Part shown: positions 1 through 6,705 of the stretch, piece after piece | Layout: each line of letters begins with the position of its first letter | Numbering within the stretch: the first letter of the stretch is position 1 | Source of the DNA: Bacillus_P idriensis_A | GTDB lineage: Bacteria; Bacillota; Bacilli; Bacillales; Bacillaceae | Reading direction: 5' to 3' | Length of the DNA: 64,000 nucleotides | Assembly: GCF_050483325.1 (NCBI RefSeq) | Contig: NZ_JBCMYF010000035.1 | Span: 124,001-188,000 of the forward strand | The notes under the pieces: generated by a model | The model's input: only the letters and a program-made list of their open reading frames with translations | What the model was told of the DNA's origin: nothing | Database searches by the model: none | Program-made: the position numbers and the translations under genes

Positions 1-250
1 CCACTTCTCTGTAATAAGCGAGCGCCTGGATCCGGAATGGTTTCCTGTTTTCTGTTATGAAAGGAATTTCGCCAATTTCAAGTTTTTCACTTGAACTGAA
101 AAACGTCTGATGAGTGGGGTAGTTATATATAGAATTTACGATGTTTCCTTTTTCTATAATAAGAGGGTTAATCCCTTTCTCTTTTAATGCTATGCCTGCA
201 GCTAATCCGCAAGGACCGCCGCCGATAATAATGACCTGTTCCGTTTTCAA
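1..250 (-). CDS. ypdA: YpdA, bacillithiol-disulfide reductase (5' part only; 3' end outside window)
   Basis: FAD/NAD(P)H-dependent oxidoreductase expected to reduce oxidised bacillithiol in the cytosol. Only the first 83 codons are present. They begin at TTG (248-250) behind an AGGAG box at 260-264 and show the dinucleotide-binding motif GGGPCG near residue 10, followed by the YpdA-typical block NSIYNYPTHQTFFSSSEKLE. In B. subtilis ypdA also adjoins gudB, which supports the call. The C-terminal half is beyond base 1 and cannot be assessed. Confidence 0.92.
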   Translation of the reverse strand, partial: MKTEQVIIIGGGPCGLAAGIALKEKGINPLIIEKGNIVNSIYNYPTHQTFFSSSEKLEIGEIPFITENRKPFRIQALAYYREV

Positions 251-298
251 AGCGTTCACTCCTGAATAAAACTAAAATCGTCCTGTTTGTCTAAATAA

Positions 299-336
299 TA
301 AAAATCTCCTATCAGTAATGATAGGAGATTTTTTGA
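299..336 (-). terminator. Rho-independent terminator after gudB (possibly bidirectional)
   Basis: A perfect 14-bp inverted repeat (AAAATCTCCTATCA / TGATAGGAGATTTT) with a GTAA loop lies just past the gudB stop codon and has T-runs on both strands. Confidence 0.85.
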
Positions 337-356
337 ATTCATGCAAATATTTGATT

Positions 357-1628
357 TTAGATCCAGCCTCTGAAGCGGGATGCTTCTGCCATTTTGCGGA
401 CCCCGACCATGTATGCGGCGAGCCTCATATCTACACGTCGTGTTTGTGCTGCTTCATAAATATTGTTAAAGGATTTAACCATCACTTTTTCAAGTTTTTC
501 ATCAACTTCTTCTTCTGACCAGTAATAGCCTTGGTTGTTTTGAACCCATTCAAAGTAAGAAACGGTAACGCCTCCTGCACTTGCCAATACATCCGGCACA
601 AGCAGGATGCCGCGGTCAGTGAGGATTTGTGTTGCTTCAAGCGTTGTCGGGCCATTTGCAGCCTCTACCACAATGCTTGCGCGGATTAAGTGTGCATTCT
701 CTTCTGTGATTTGATTTTCAATCGCAGCCGGCACTAAAATATCACAATCAAGCTCAAGCAGTTCCTTATTTGAAATGGTATCATTGAACAGCTTTGTTAC
801 TGTTCCGAAGCTGTCGCGGCGGTCAAGCAAGTAGTCGATATCAAGACCTTCCGGGTCATGCAGACCTCCATAAGCATCTGAGATCCCAATAATTTTCGCA
901 CCTGCGTCATGCATGAACTTCGCTAAGTAGCTTCCAGCATTTCCAAATCCCTGTACAACTACACGGGCGCCCTTAAGCTCAATTCCTTTTTTCTTTGCAG
1001 CTTCATATATACAAATCGTAACGCCCTTCGCAGTCGCTGATTCACGGCCATGTGAACCTCCAAGCACTAAAGGCTTTCCTGTAATGAATCCAGGTGAATT
1101 AAATTCATCGATTCTGCTGTACTCATCCATCATCCACGCCATAATTTGTGAATTGGTGAAAACATCCGGGGCAGGAATATCTTTTGTCGGTCCGACAATC
1201 TGGCTGATCGCTCTTACGTATCCGCGGCTCAGGCGCTCTAATTCACGGAATGACATATCACGCGGATCACAGACAATACCGCCTTTTCCTCCGCCGTATG
1301 GCAAATCAACGATTCCGCACTTTAAACTCATCCATATTGACAGCGCTTTAACTTCAGTTTCGGTTACACCCGGATGGAACCGGATTCCGCCCTTAGTCGG
1401 TCCTACTGCATCATTATGCTGGGCGCGGTAGCCAGTAAAAATCTTGACTGAACCATCGTCCATTCTTACAGGTATTTTTACCGTCATCATTCTCAGCGGT
1501 TCTTTTAATAATTCATAAACTTCTTCAGGGTATCCTAGTTTCTCTAGGGCTTTATGTATCACCGTTTGTGTTGATTTCAACACATCATGCTTTTCTCGTT
1601 TATGATCGGTGCTTTTTTCGGCTACCAT
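357..1628 (-). CDS. gudB: Glutamate dehydrogenase, NAD-dependent catabolic type (GudB)
   Basis: Interconverts glutamate and 2-oxoglutarate plus ammonium in the cytosol. At 423 aa it has the usual RocG/GudB length. The ELFV core shows GPTKGGIRFH near residue 76, the catalytic lysine in GGGKGG near residue 115, and a Rossmann motif GFGNAG. B. subtilis 168 gudB is inactivated by a duplicated VKA at residues 93-95; here a single VKA sits at that place, so the enzyme should be active. ATG start with AGGAGG 8 nt upstream. The ypdA-gudB-ypbH order favours gudB over rocG. The upstream cre site suggests control by CcpA. Confidence 0.95.
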   Translation of the reverse strand: MVAEKSTDHKREKHDVLKSTQTVIHKALEKLGYPEEVYELLKEPLRMMTVKIPVRMDDGSVKIFTGYRAQHNDAVGPTKGGIRFHPGVTETEVKALSIWMSLKCGIVDLPYGGGKGGIVCDPRDMSFRELERLSRGYVRAISQIVGPTKDIPAPDVFTNSQIMAWMMDEYSRIDEFNSPGFITGKPLVLGGSHGRESATAKGVTICIYEAAKKKGIELKGARVVVQGFGNAGSYLAKFMHDAGAKIIGISDAYGGLHDPEGLDIDYLLDRRDSFGTVTKLFNDTISNKELLELDCDILVPAAIENQITEENAHLIRASIVVEAANGPTTLEATQILTDRGILLVPDVLASAGGVTVSYFEWVQNNQGYYWSEEEVDEKLEKVMVKSFNNIYEAAQTRRVDMRLAAYMVGVRKMAEASRFRGWI

Positions 1629-1686
1629 TCGAGTAAACCTCCTACTGTCTTTTCAATTGTGTGGAAATGTCCACCTTTCATGACAT

Positions 1687-1714
1687 AGTATACACCTTCA
1701 GATGTTTTCTGCAA
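1687..1714 (-). promoter_or_regulatory. Sigma-A promoter of gudB
   Basis: Minus strand: -35 TTGCAG (1709-1714), 16-bp spacer, -10 TATACT (1687-1692). It lies about 60 bp upstream of the gudB start codon. Confidence 0.6.
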
Positions 1715-1754
1715 AGTAGAAAAAGCAGAAATAAACCAAAAACAAACTCATTTT

Positions 1755-1768
1755 TGTAAGCGATTTCA
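1755..1768. promoter_or_regulatory. cre site (CcpA binding) upstream of gudB
   Basis: TGTAAGCGATTTCA fits the consensus TGWAANCGNTNWCA at every position. It is centred about 50 bp upstream of the -35 box of the gudB promoter, so it could activate, or repress by looping. CcpA control of catabolic glutamate dehydrogenase is known for B. subtilis rocG. Confidence 0.6.
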
Positions 1769-1915
1769 ACGATGTGGTGATAATGGATAAAATTGGTTGA
1801 TTTTTTTGGATTGAAGTTTGAAAATAGTGAAGATTTATAACTGTTTGAGGATTTACACTTCTTCACCTGACCGCGTTTCAGAACAGTTTCAACTAACAAA
1901 ATAGCTGCATCCAAC

Positions 1916-1942
1916 AACAAAAACCTGCAGTAGTCTGCAGGC
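1916..1942 (-). terminator. Terminator of mecB/ypbH
   Basis: CCTGCAG-ACTA-CTGCAGG stem-loop followed by TTTTTG on the minus strand, directly after the ypbH stop. Confidence 0.8.
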
Positions 1943-1950
1943 ATTAGTAG

Positions 1951-2547
1951 TTAAGTCTTTTTACTCCAATAGTAGTGATGCAGTTTTTCAATTGCATCAT
2001 CTGCCATTAAGCATTTTCCGTATTCATGGAGATAATGAATCGAGATCATGGATGGATTACCGTATTCTGCAATGATTGAAACTAAGGAATCCACTTCGAT
2101 CGGCTGATGCTCATCTATCATGAAGTAATATCTGTTCTGATGGGAGTATACGGCCCCTTCTTTTATTCCTTGCGAGAAGAGTGCATTTGACAGCTGTATA
2201 ATGTCTTCAAACTCATTGAATTCAAAAATAATATCATAGCTTTGATCGAGCTTTACTTGCATCTCAATGTAATCATCTGCGTAATCTTCATCAGTCTCCT
2301 CTTCCTCATGGTTTTTGGTCACGATGATGACCATACCCTGAGCTTGAAGAGAGTATACTTCAACTTCAATTGGCCCGCTTGGTTCAAAACCGAGCTCTTC
2401 ACTTGCTTCATCCATCATTTCTCTGAAAAGCTGATGCACTTTCAATGAATCTTTCCATAAGTCTTCCTTTGTAAGTCCTCTGTCCATTAGATCGTCTATT
2501 GTTAAGAAGATTTTTATCTTGTTATAGTTCAATCGCTCTAGCCGCAT
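1951..2547 (-). CDS. mecB: MecA-family adapter protein (MecB/YpbH)
   Basis: 198-aa paralogue of MecA, the adapter that delivers substrates to the ClpC unfoldase. It has the family layout: an N-terminal substrate-binding part (MRLERLNYNKIKIFLT), a strongly acidic linker near residues 77-90 (NHEEEETDEDYADD), and a C-terminal ClpC-binding alpha/beta part. Its place next to gudB matches B. subtilis ypbH. ATG start behind GGAGGG. Substrates cannot be told from sequence. Confidence 0.9.
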   Translation of the reverse strand: MRLERLNYNKIKIFLTIDDLMDRGLTKEDLWKDSLKVHQLFREMMDEASEELGFEPSGPIEVEVYSLQAQGMVIIVTKNHEEEETDEDYADDYIEMQVKLDQSYDIIFEFNEFEDIIQLSNALFSQGIKEGAVYSHQNRYYFMIDEHQPIEVDSLVSIIAEYGNPSMISIHYLHEYGKCLMADDAIEKLHHYYWSKKT

Positions 2548-2625
2548 CCCTTACCCTCCTGCCGTCAGAACGCCCTTTTCCTTATCATATGAAATACAGA
2601 TGGGATGGTTCGTTGATTTTTAACA

Positions 2626-2655
2626 AGTTTACACTCTCTTATTCCATAAAGACAA
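2626..2655 (-). promoter_or_regulatory. Sigma-A promoter of mecB
   Basis: Minus strand: TTGTCT (2650-2655), 18-bp spacer, TAAACT (2626-2631), about 80 bp before the mecB start. Confidence 0.5.
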
Positions 2656-2678
2656 GAAAAAAAATTCGGGGTGACAAG

Positions 2679-3596
2679 TTACACAGAAAGGCGTTCTTTG
2701 AGCCATTTGTCCCACTGGTTTTTCGTATCCCCGACGAAAAATGATTCATAGTTTTTGAATTGCTCACTTTTGACTTTATTAAACGCGCTGCCTCCAAGTC
2801 CTATGATCAAGCTGTCGTATTTCTTTGAAAGATCTTCAATTGACTCAACCGTTTTAGCAACGTTTTCCTGCAGAGTGCATGAGTAGAATAAAAACCTCGG
2901 ATTTACTTCTTCAAGGACAATATCGATATCCCCATCAGCGATGCTCGTCCCAAGATAAATGACTTCAAACCCTTTTCTTCTTAAATAAAGAGTAAAGATC
3001 AGAAGTCCCAGTTCATGCCACTCTCCTGGCCCGCAAACGGAAACTACTTTCGGAAGCAGTCCATTCACAGGCAGGGTATGAAGGATGATCCCAATTCTCG
3101 ACCGGAGAAACGACGTGGCAAAATGCTCATGTGCAGAAGTAATTTTCCCATTTTCCCACAAGTCTCCAATTTTCACGATAAGAGTTCCTAATATGTCGAT
3201 AAGGACTTTGTCAATTGAGTAAAGACTAAAAGCCTTATTTAATAGTTCATGCGCCTGATTTTCATCAAATGAAAGCAAAGCAGCAAGCAGCTCTTCTGTT
3301 AAATCCAGCGCACGGTCAGGTGTATCGCTTGCTGACACAGCAAGCGACTCTTCTGAGGAAAGGCCGCTGTTTTCAAGCAAATTAACTGCCTGGCTGATGG
3401 TAAAGCCTTTATTTACTTTCGTGATCAGCCACTTTAAAATTTTTATATGTTCTTCTGTATATAAACGATGCCCTGAATCATTTCGAACCGGTGCAATCAT
3501 ATTATAGCGTCTTTCCCAAGCTCTTAATGTCCCTGGTTGGATTCCAAGCATTTTGGAAACTGCCTTAATGTTGTATTTGCCTTCTTGACCAGACAT
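2679..3596 (-). CDS. MerR-family regulator with B12-binding domain (LitR/CarH-like, possible photoreceptor)
   Basis: 305-aa two-domain repressor type. The MerR winged-helix is near residues 7-75 (KAVSKMLGIQPGTLRAWERR then HRLYTEEHIKIL). A four-helix cap near 100-175 is followed by a Rossmann B12-binding domain near 182-303. The cobalamin motif ExHxxG is present as EWHELG (H194, the expected lower axial ligand). The W-x9-EH signature of AdoCbl-dependent light sensors is present as W147...E157-H158. The residue after W147 is Glu, whereas Thermus CarH has the His that forms the bis-His adduct after light. Start chosen at ATG 3596 (GGAGG, 6 nt) rather than the longer open frame. The regulatory target is unknown, and no carotenoid genes are nearby. 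Confidence 0.85.
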   Translation of the reverse strand: MSGQEGKYNIKAVSKMLGIQPGTLRAWERRYNMIAPVRNDSGHRLYTEEHIKILKWLITKVNKGFTISQAVNLLENSGLSSEESLAVSASDTPDRALDLTEELLAALLSFDENQAHELLNKAFSLYSIDKVLIDILGTLIVKIGDLWENGKITSAHEHFATSFLRSRIGIILHTLPVNGLLPKVVSVCGPGEWHELGLLIFTLYLRRKGFEVIYLGTSIADGDIDIVLEEVNPRFLFYSCTLQENVAKTVESIEDLSKKYDSLIIGLGGSAFNKVKSEQFKNYESFFVGDTKNQWDKWLKERLSV

Positions 3597-3632
3597 ATCT
3601 AATCCTCCATTAACAAAAATCACTGTACTAAA

Positions 3633-3661
3633 ATTATATAGGATTGAACAGCCTGTGTAAA
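3633..3661 (-). promoter_or_regulatory. Strong sigma-A promoter of the LitR/CarH-like gene, with TACA repeats
   Basis: Minus strand: TTTACA (3656-3661), 17-bp spacer, perfect TATAAT (3633-3638). The -35 lies in GTTTACA, preceded 9 bp upstream by TTATACA. Both resemble the TACA-containing half-sites that CarH/LitR proteins bind over the -35, so autoregulation is likely but inferred. Confidence 0.65.
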
Positions 3662-3728
3662 CTTTGTATAACAAATGAATAATCCTGTGATTGCTGCACA
3701 TTTTTCATTAGATGTGCAGACTAAAATC

Positions 3729-4118
3729 TTAATGAGCTTGTTTAGGCGAGAAATATTGATGATTTGCCGTTGCCAGCCCATATAAAATCGTAAAAGCTGC
3801 TAATACTAAAGTTTGCCAAAATCCTATTTGAAATAATATATAAAAATTAATAAAAACACAATAACTAATAATCGTCTCAAGCACATCGCCTTCGTTTCTT
3901 GCGATTTTATACGTTAGTCTTAAGGCAGTTTTAATAAGCGATGCGTGGAGAATAAATCCGATTGTAAATAACATCATTGAAAAAAAGGATCTTGCAGGGT
4001 TTAAAACCAGCATCATGATAAATTCAGACAGCAGAAACGGATGCTGTACGGGTATCCAAATACATGCTAAATAGGCAGATGCGTACCCGATGATCAAAAA
4101 CGCGGCATGTTTTAACAA
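3729..4118 (-). CDS. Unknown small integral membrane protein (129 aa)
   Basis: I do not recognise this family. The protein is hydrophobic, with about four predicted membrane segments (roughly residues 5-22, 28-60, 80-100, 102-118) and a polar tail ending NHQYFSPKQAH. It starts at TTG 4118 behind GGGAGGG; that start codon sits at the end of the T-run of a terminator-like hairpin at 4124-4153. It lies between a CBS-domain gene and the B12/MerR regulator on the same strand. An 8-bp inverted repeat (3694-3719) follows the stop but lacks a T-run. Function open. Confidence 0.6.
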   Translation of the reverse strand: MLKHAAFLIIGYASAYLACIWIPVQHPFLLSEFIMMLVLNPARSFFSMMLFTIGFILHASLIKTALRLTYKIARNEGDVLETIISYCVFINFYILFQIGFWQTLVLAAFTILYGLATANHQYFSPKQAH

Positions 4119-4153
4119 AAAAATCCCTCCCCTACACTTTTATATGTAGGGAA
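4119..4153 (-). terminator. Terminator-like hairpin between the CBS-domain gene and the small membrane protein gene
   Basis: Minus strand: CCCTACA-TATAAAAG-TGTAGGG, then GAGGGATTTTTTTG. The sequence after the stem supplies the Shine-Dalgarno box (GGGAGGG), and the T-run leads directly into the TTG start of the next gene. Confidence 0.6.
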
Positions 4154-4160
4154 AGGAGGT

Positions 4161-4796
4161 TTATTCATCTTCGTGGATATCGAGGACTCTGAATCCAGAC
4201 TTTTCTATTCTTTCAATAAACCGGCTGATATTGTCCTTTTTTTCAATTTTCATGACCATTCTTCTGACCATGCTTTCGGTTTCATCAAATGTTACAAGGG
4301 AAATGATATCTTCATGAAACTGCCTTGCAAGCTCTGTCAGCCTTGCGATCCTGCCCTCTGTTTCAACTGAGGTAAATGCAATTCTGACTCCTTTTTTGTT
4401 CATACCGAATGCGCTTTGAAATTGTTCAAGAACATCATACCTGGTCACAATACCCAAATATTCTTTTTCTTCTCCGACTACGGCAATCAGCGGAAAGTCC
4501 TTTAACCGCAGCAGTGTTTTTTCAAAAATCTCATCACCTTCAAGGTACACATCCCCATTGACGGCAATTTCGTCCGCTTTCATATTTTTTAAGAAATCGT
4601 CTTTTTGCACATTGGATTCAAAAAAATGCTCATATAGGTGATATCGGGTAATCATCCCTATGTATGCTTTTCCGTCCAATACCGGAATTCCATCTATTTT
4701 GTATTTTTCCAGCTTTTCAAGCACCGTATACAGTGTATCCTCCGCTGCGGCATGAATTGTTCTTGCTTTAGGAATCATCGTACTTTTCACAAACAT
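4161..4796 (-). CDS. CBS-domain pair protein with C-terminal ACT-like domain (AcuB-like architecture)
   Basis: 211 aa. Two CBS motifs: residues about 7-60 (IDGIPVLDGKAYIGMITRY) and about 72-130 (FPLIAVVGEEKEYLGIVTRY). A C-terminal ferredoxin-like/ACT-like segment runs from about 138 to 208. CBS pairs bind adenine nucleotides and act as energy sensors. B. subtilis AcuB has the same layout and similar length, but this is not the acuABC locus, so the call stops at architecture. ATG start behind GGGGTGAT. Confidence 0.75.
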   Translation of the reverse strand: MFVKSTMIPKARTIHAAAEDTLYTVLEKLEKYKIDGIPVLDGKAYIGMITRYHLYEHFFESNVQKDDFLKNMKADEIAVNGDVYLEGDEIFEKTLLRLKDFPLIAVVGEEKEYLGIVTRYDVLEQFQSAFGMNKKGVRIAFTSVETEGRIARLTELARQFHEDIISLVTFDETESMVRRMVMKIEKKDNISRFIERIEKSGFRVLDIHEDE

Positions 4797-4859
4797 CGCA
4801 TCACCCCATTAACGTTTTAGCATACATTCGCTGTTATTTGCTAAATCCCTCTATTCCTT

Positions 4860-5324
4860 TTATTTACTTTCAAAATACAGATTAATATCAAAATCCTTTT
4901 TCATCATGTCATAAACCTCGCCTCTTTTTTTCCAGTGGTAGGGCTGCGGCCATAATTCAGAGCTTTTCCGGATAATTTCTGTTCTTAAGCCATGATATTC
5001 CTTTTCGTACTTTTCTTCTTTTTTCTTATAATAATGGGATGTTGCATACCCTGCCCCTATGGTTAATATGATGAAAAAGTGAAAGACGCTTCCGACTAAT
5101 TCACCAAGCATGTAGCCAATATCACTTCCGTTAGGAACAACAATGAATTGATAAAAGTAAAGAAAAAAGGACATCCCGCCTGTCAGAGTAAACATCTGAC
5201 ATCTAAAACAGTTCTTTTTATACCGCTCATATTTTCGTTTTTTATTCAGTACACTCTGAAGCATTTGTTTAGTCGCCAAGTCGGTAGACTCACTAAGCTG
5301 CTGAATTTGCTTTTCCACACACAT
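4860..5324 (-). CDS. ypbF: YpbF-like membrane protein (DUF2663)
   Basis: Function unknown; conserved in Bacillaceae at this locus. A charged N-terminal helix containing CFRC near residues 40-43 precedes two membrane segments (about 46-62 and 74-95) and a lysine-rich cytosolic tail. Three possible starts overlap (GTG 5327, ATG 5324, GTG 5318); ATG 5324, 5 nt after GGGAG, is preferred but not certain. It lies upstream of ypbE as in B. subtilis. Confidence 0.8.
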   Translation of the reverse strand: MCVEKQIQQLSESTDLATKQMLQSVLNKKRKYERYKKNCFRCQMFTLTGGMSFFLYFYQFIVVPNGSDIGYMLGELVGSVFHFFIILTIGAGYATSHYYKKKEEKYEKEYHGLRTEIIRKSSELWPQPYHWKKRGEVYDMMKKDFDINLYFESK

Positions 5325-5428
5325 CACATCTCCCGGGAAAGGTTCAATTCTTATAACCAGATTATATGATGTTGTCCATCTTGATATGAAAAGGAGCCAT
5401 GAAAAAAACGCATGCTGTATTCATGCGT

Positions 5429-6112
5429 TTACTGTTTAATCGGTATTTTAAGCACTTGGCCTTCATACACACCGTCTCCGCTCATTTTGTTCCATTGCTT
5501 TATTAAAGCCTCGCCTGAACGGTCACTGTAATATTTTACGGAGATTCTGAACAGATTTTCTTCAGGACCCACTGTGTGTTCGATTACTTTGTACTCTTCT
5601 TTTGGTTCTGGCTCTGGTTCTGGTTCCGGTTCTGGTTCCGGTTTACGTTCTGGTTCTGGCTGTGTATTTTCAGATTCAGGCTCTGCTGAAGTTTTCTTAG
5701 GTGCTGCCTCTGTTTTGACAGCTGTTTCTGCTGAGCTTACAGACGTTTGATCAGCTTCTTGTGATTTTGTTTCGGCATCTTCTAAGGACTGTTCATCAGA
5801 AGACTGTTCTTCTTCTTCTTCCTCTTCATCACCATATTTTATTAAAACATCTTCATAGTCGGAAATATTTTCTCCATTGACAGTTTTACTGCGGTCATCG
5901 AAATATGAAATAATGTAGTAAAACGCTACGGGAAGCAGAAAAAAGAATAAGGCCAGTATGCTTATAGCGGGATATTTATACTTTGATTTCTTTTTGTCTT
6001 TCTTTTTATGAAGTTCACTTCTGGATGGATAGCTGCCTGTTCTTGATTTGTATTCATCTATCTTATTTTTCCTTGAAGCGCGTGACGCAGCTGCTTCTTC
6101 ATTTTTACTCAT
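5429..6112 (-). CDS. ypbE: YpbE, membrane-anchored LysM-domain protein
   Basis: 227 aa. A basic cytosolic N-terminus is followed by one membrane helix near residues 45-64 (SILALFFFLLPVAFYYIISY), an acidic and Ser/Thr-rich linker, a Pro-Glu repeat near 152-175 (KPEPEPEPEPEPEPEPK), and a C-terminal LysM domain near 178-226 (HTVGPEENLFRISVKYYSD). The topology suggests a wall-binding protein held by the membrane. ATG 6112 is chosen because GGAGGTG lies 6 nt upstream. The start overlaps the end of ypbD by 8 nt, implying coupled translation. Confidence 0.88.
   Translation of the reverse strand: MSKNEEAAASRASRKNKIDEYKSRTGSYPSRSELHKKKDKKKSKYKYPAISILALFFFLLPVAFYYIISYFDDRSKTVNGENISDYEDVLIKYGDEEEEEEEQSSDEQSLEDAETKSQEADQTSVSSAETAVKTEAAPKKTSAEPESENTQPEPERKPEPEPEPEPEPEPKEEYKVIEHTVGPEENLFRISVKYYSDRSGEALIKQWNKMSGDGVYEGQVLKIPIKQ
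5594..5660 (-). repeat. Hexanucleotide tandem repeat encoding Pro-Glu in ypbE
   Basis: Imperfect 6-bp units (GAACCG/GAACCA type on the coding strand) repeated about ten times encode the PE stretch. Such in-frame repeats can change length without a frameshift. Confidence 0.7.
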
Positions 6113-6701
6113 ATTTTTCACCTCCGTTAATGTACTGCAAACGAATTTGAATGGCAAACACCAAATCGATTAAGAAATGTGCAAAGACTGTGACGAATAA
6201 ATTTCCTGTCCAATCATACACAAACCCGAGCAGCAAACTGATCAGCATCACCATTATAAACAGCAGACCTTTTGTTAAATAACGAAAATGCAGGACTGCA
6301 AAGATGAAGCTTGCCGTCCAAATGCCAAAATGAGTTTGAATCACACCGCGGAATAAAAGTTCTTCTGTAAAGGAAATTAACAGACAAAGAAAAAAAATAT
6401 GCGGCAAGGAACGGTATCTGAACATTTTTTCGTTAATGCCGCCATCATCATACCATTCTTTTGGCATAGTGTGCATGATGATCCAATCGAAAATCAGCAC
6501 AATAACAGCAGTCACTCCCCCAAAAAGCAAGATTTCTGCCAGTTCAGGCCTCCATATTTCCTTAAAATCAGACAATCTGTTAAATAACATCATACTTAAA
6601 AAGACGGAAATTGTAAGTAGTAAAATTTGAGTATAATAAAGCTGCTGGAGCAGCTGTCCGTCTGTCATTCTTTTGACAAGTTCATTTTGACGCTTAACCA
6701 T
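6105..6701 (-). CDS. ypbD: YpbD, CPBP-family intramembrane protease
   Basis: 198 aa, multi-spanning. All three CPBP motifs are visible: EELLFR (motif 1, paired Glu plus Arg), FAVLHFRYL (motif 2, His) and FAHFLIDL (motif 3, HxxxD). Family members are Rce1/CAAX-type proteases, and the substrate here is unknown. ATG 6701 is preferred over an upstream TTG (6722) because it lies 4 nt past the recQ stop and is probably translationally coupled. Confidence 0.88.
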   Translation of the reverse strand: MVKRQNELVKRMTDGQLLQQLYYTQILLLTISVFLSMMLFNRLSDFKEIWRPELAEILLFGGVTAVIVLIFDWIIMHTMPKEWYDDGGINEKMFRYRSLPHIFFLCLLISFTEELLFRGVIQTHFGIWTASFIFAVLHFRYLTKGLLFIMVMLISLLLGFVYDWTGNLFVTVFAHFLIDLVFAIQIRLQYINGGEKYE

Positions 6702-6705
6702 TTCA

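Larger units (their letters stand above)
1629..1950. other. Intergenic region gudB-mecB
   Basis: Holds the gudB promoter, a perfect cre site and the mecB terminator, described separately. An 88-codon open frame on the minus strand (1678-1944) covers these signals, has no ribosome-binding site and no recognisable features, and is not taken as a gene. Confidence 0.7.

Noticed and set aside
1678..1944. 88-codon minus-strand open frame between gudB and mecB
   Set aside because: No ribosome-binding site; it runs through the gudB promoter, the cre site and the mecB terminator; composition is not protein-like.
3694..3719. Inverted repeat CTGCACAT/ATGTGCAG as a terminator of the 129-aa gene
   Set aside because: Neither strand has a T-run after the stem, so intrinsic termination is unlikely; an operator role is possible but unsupported.
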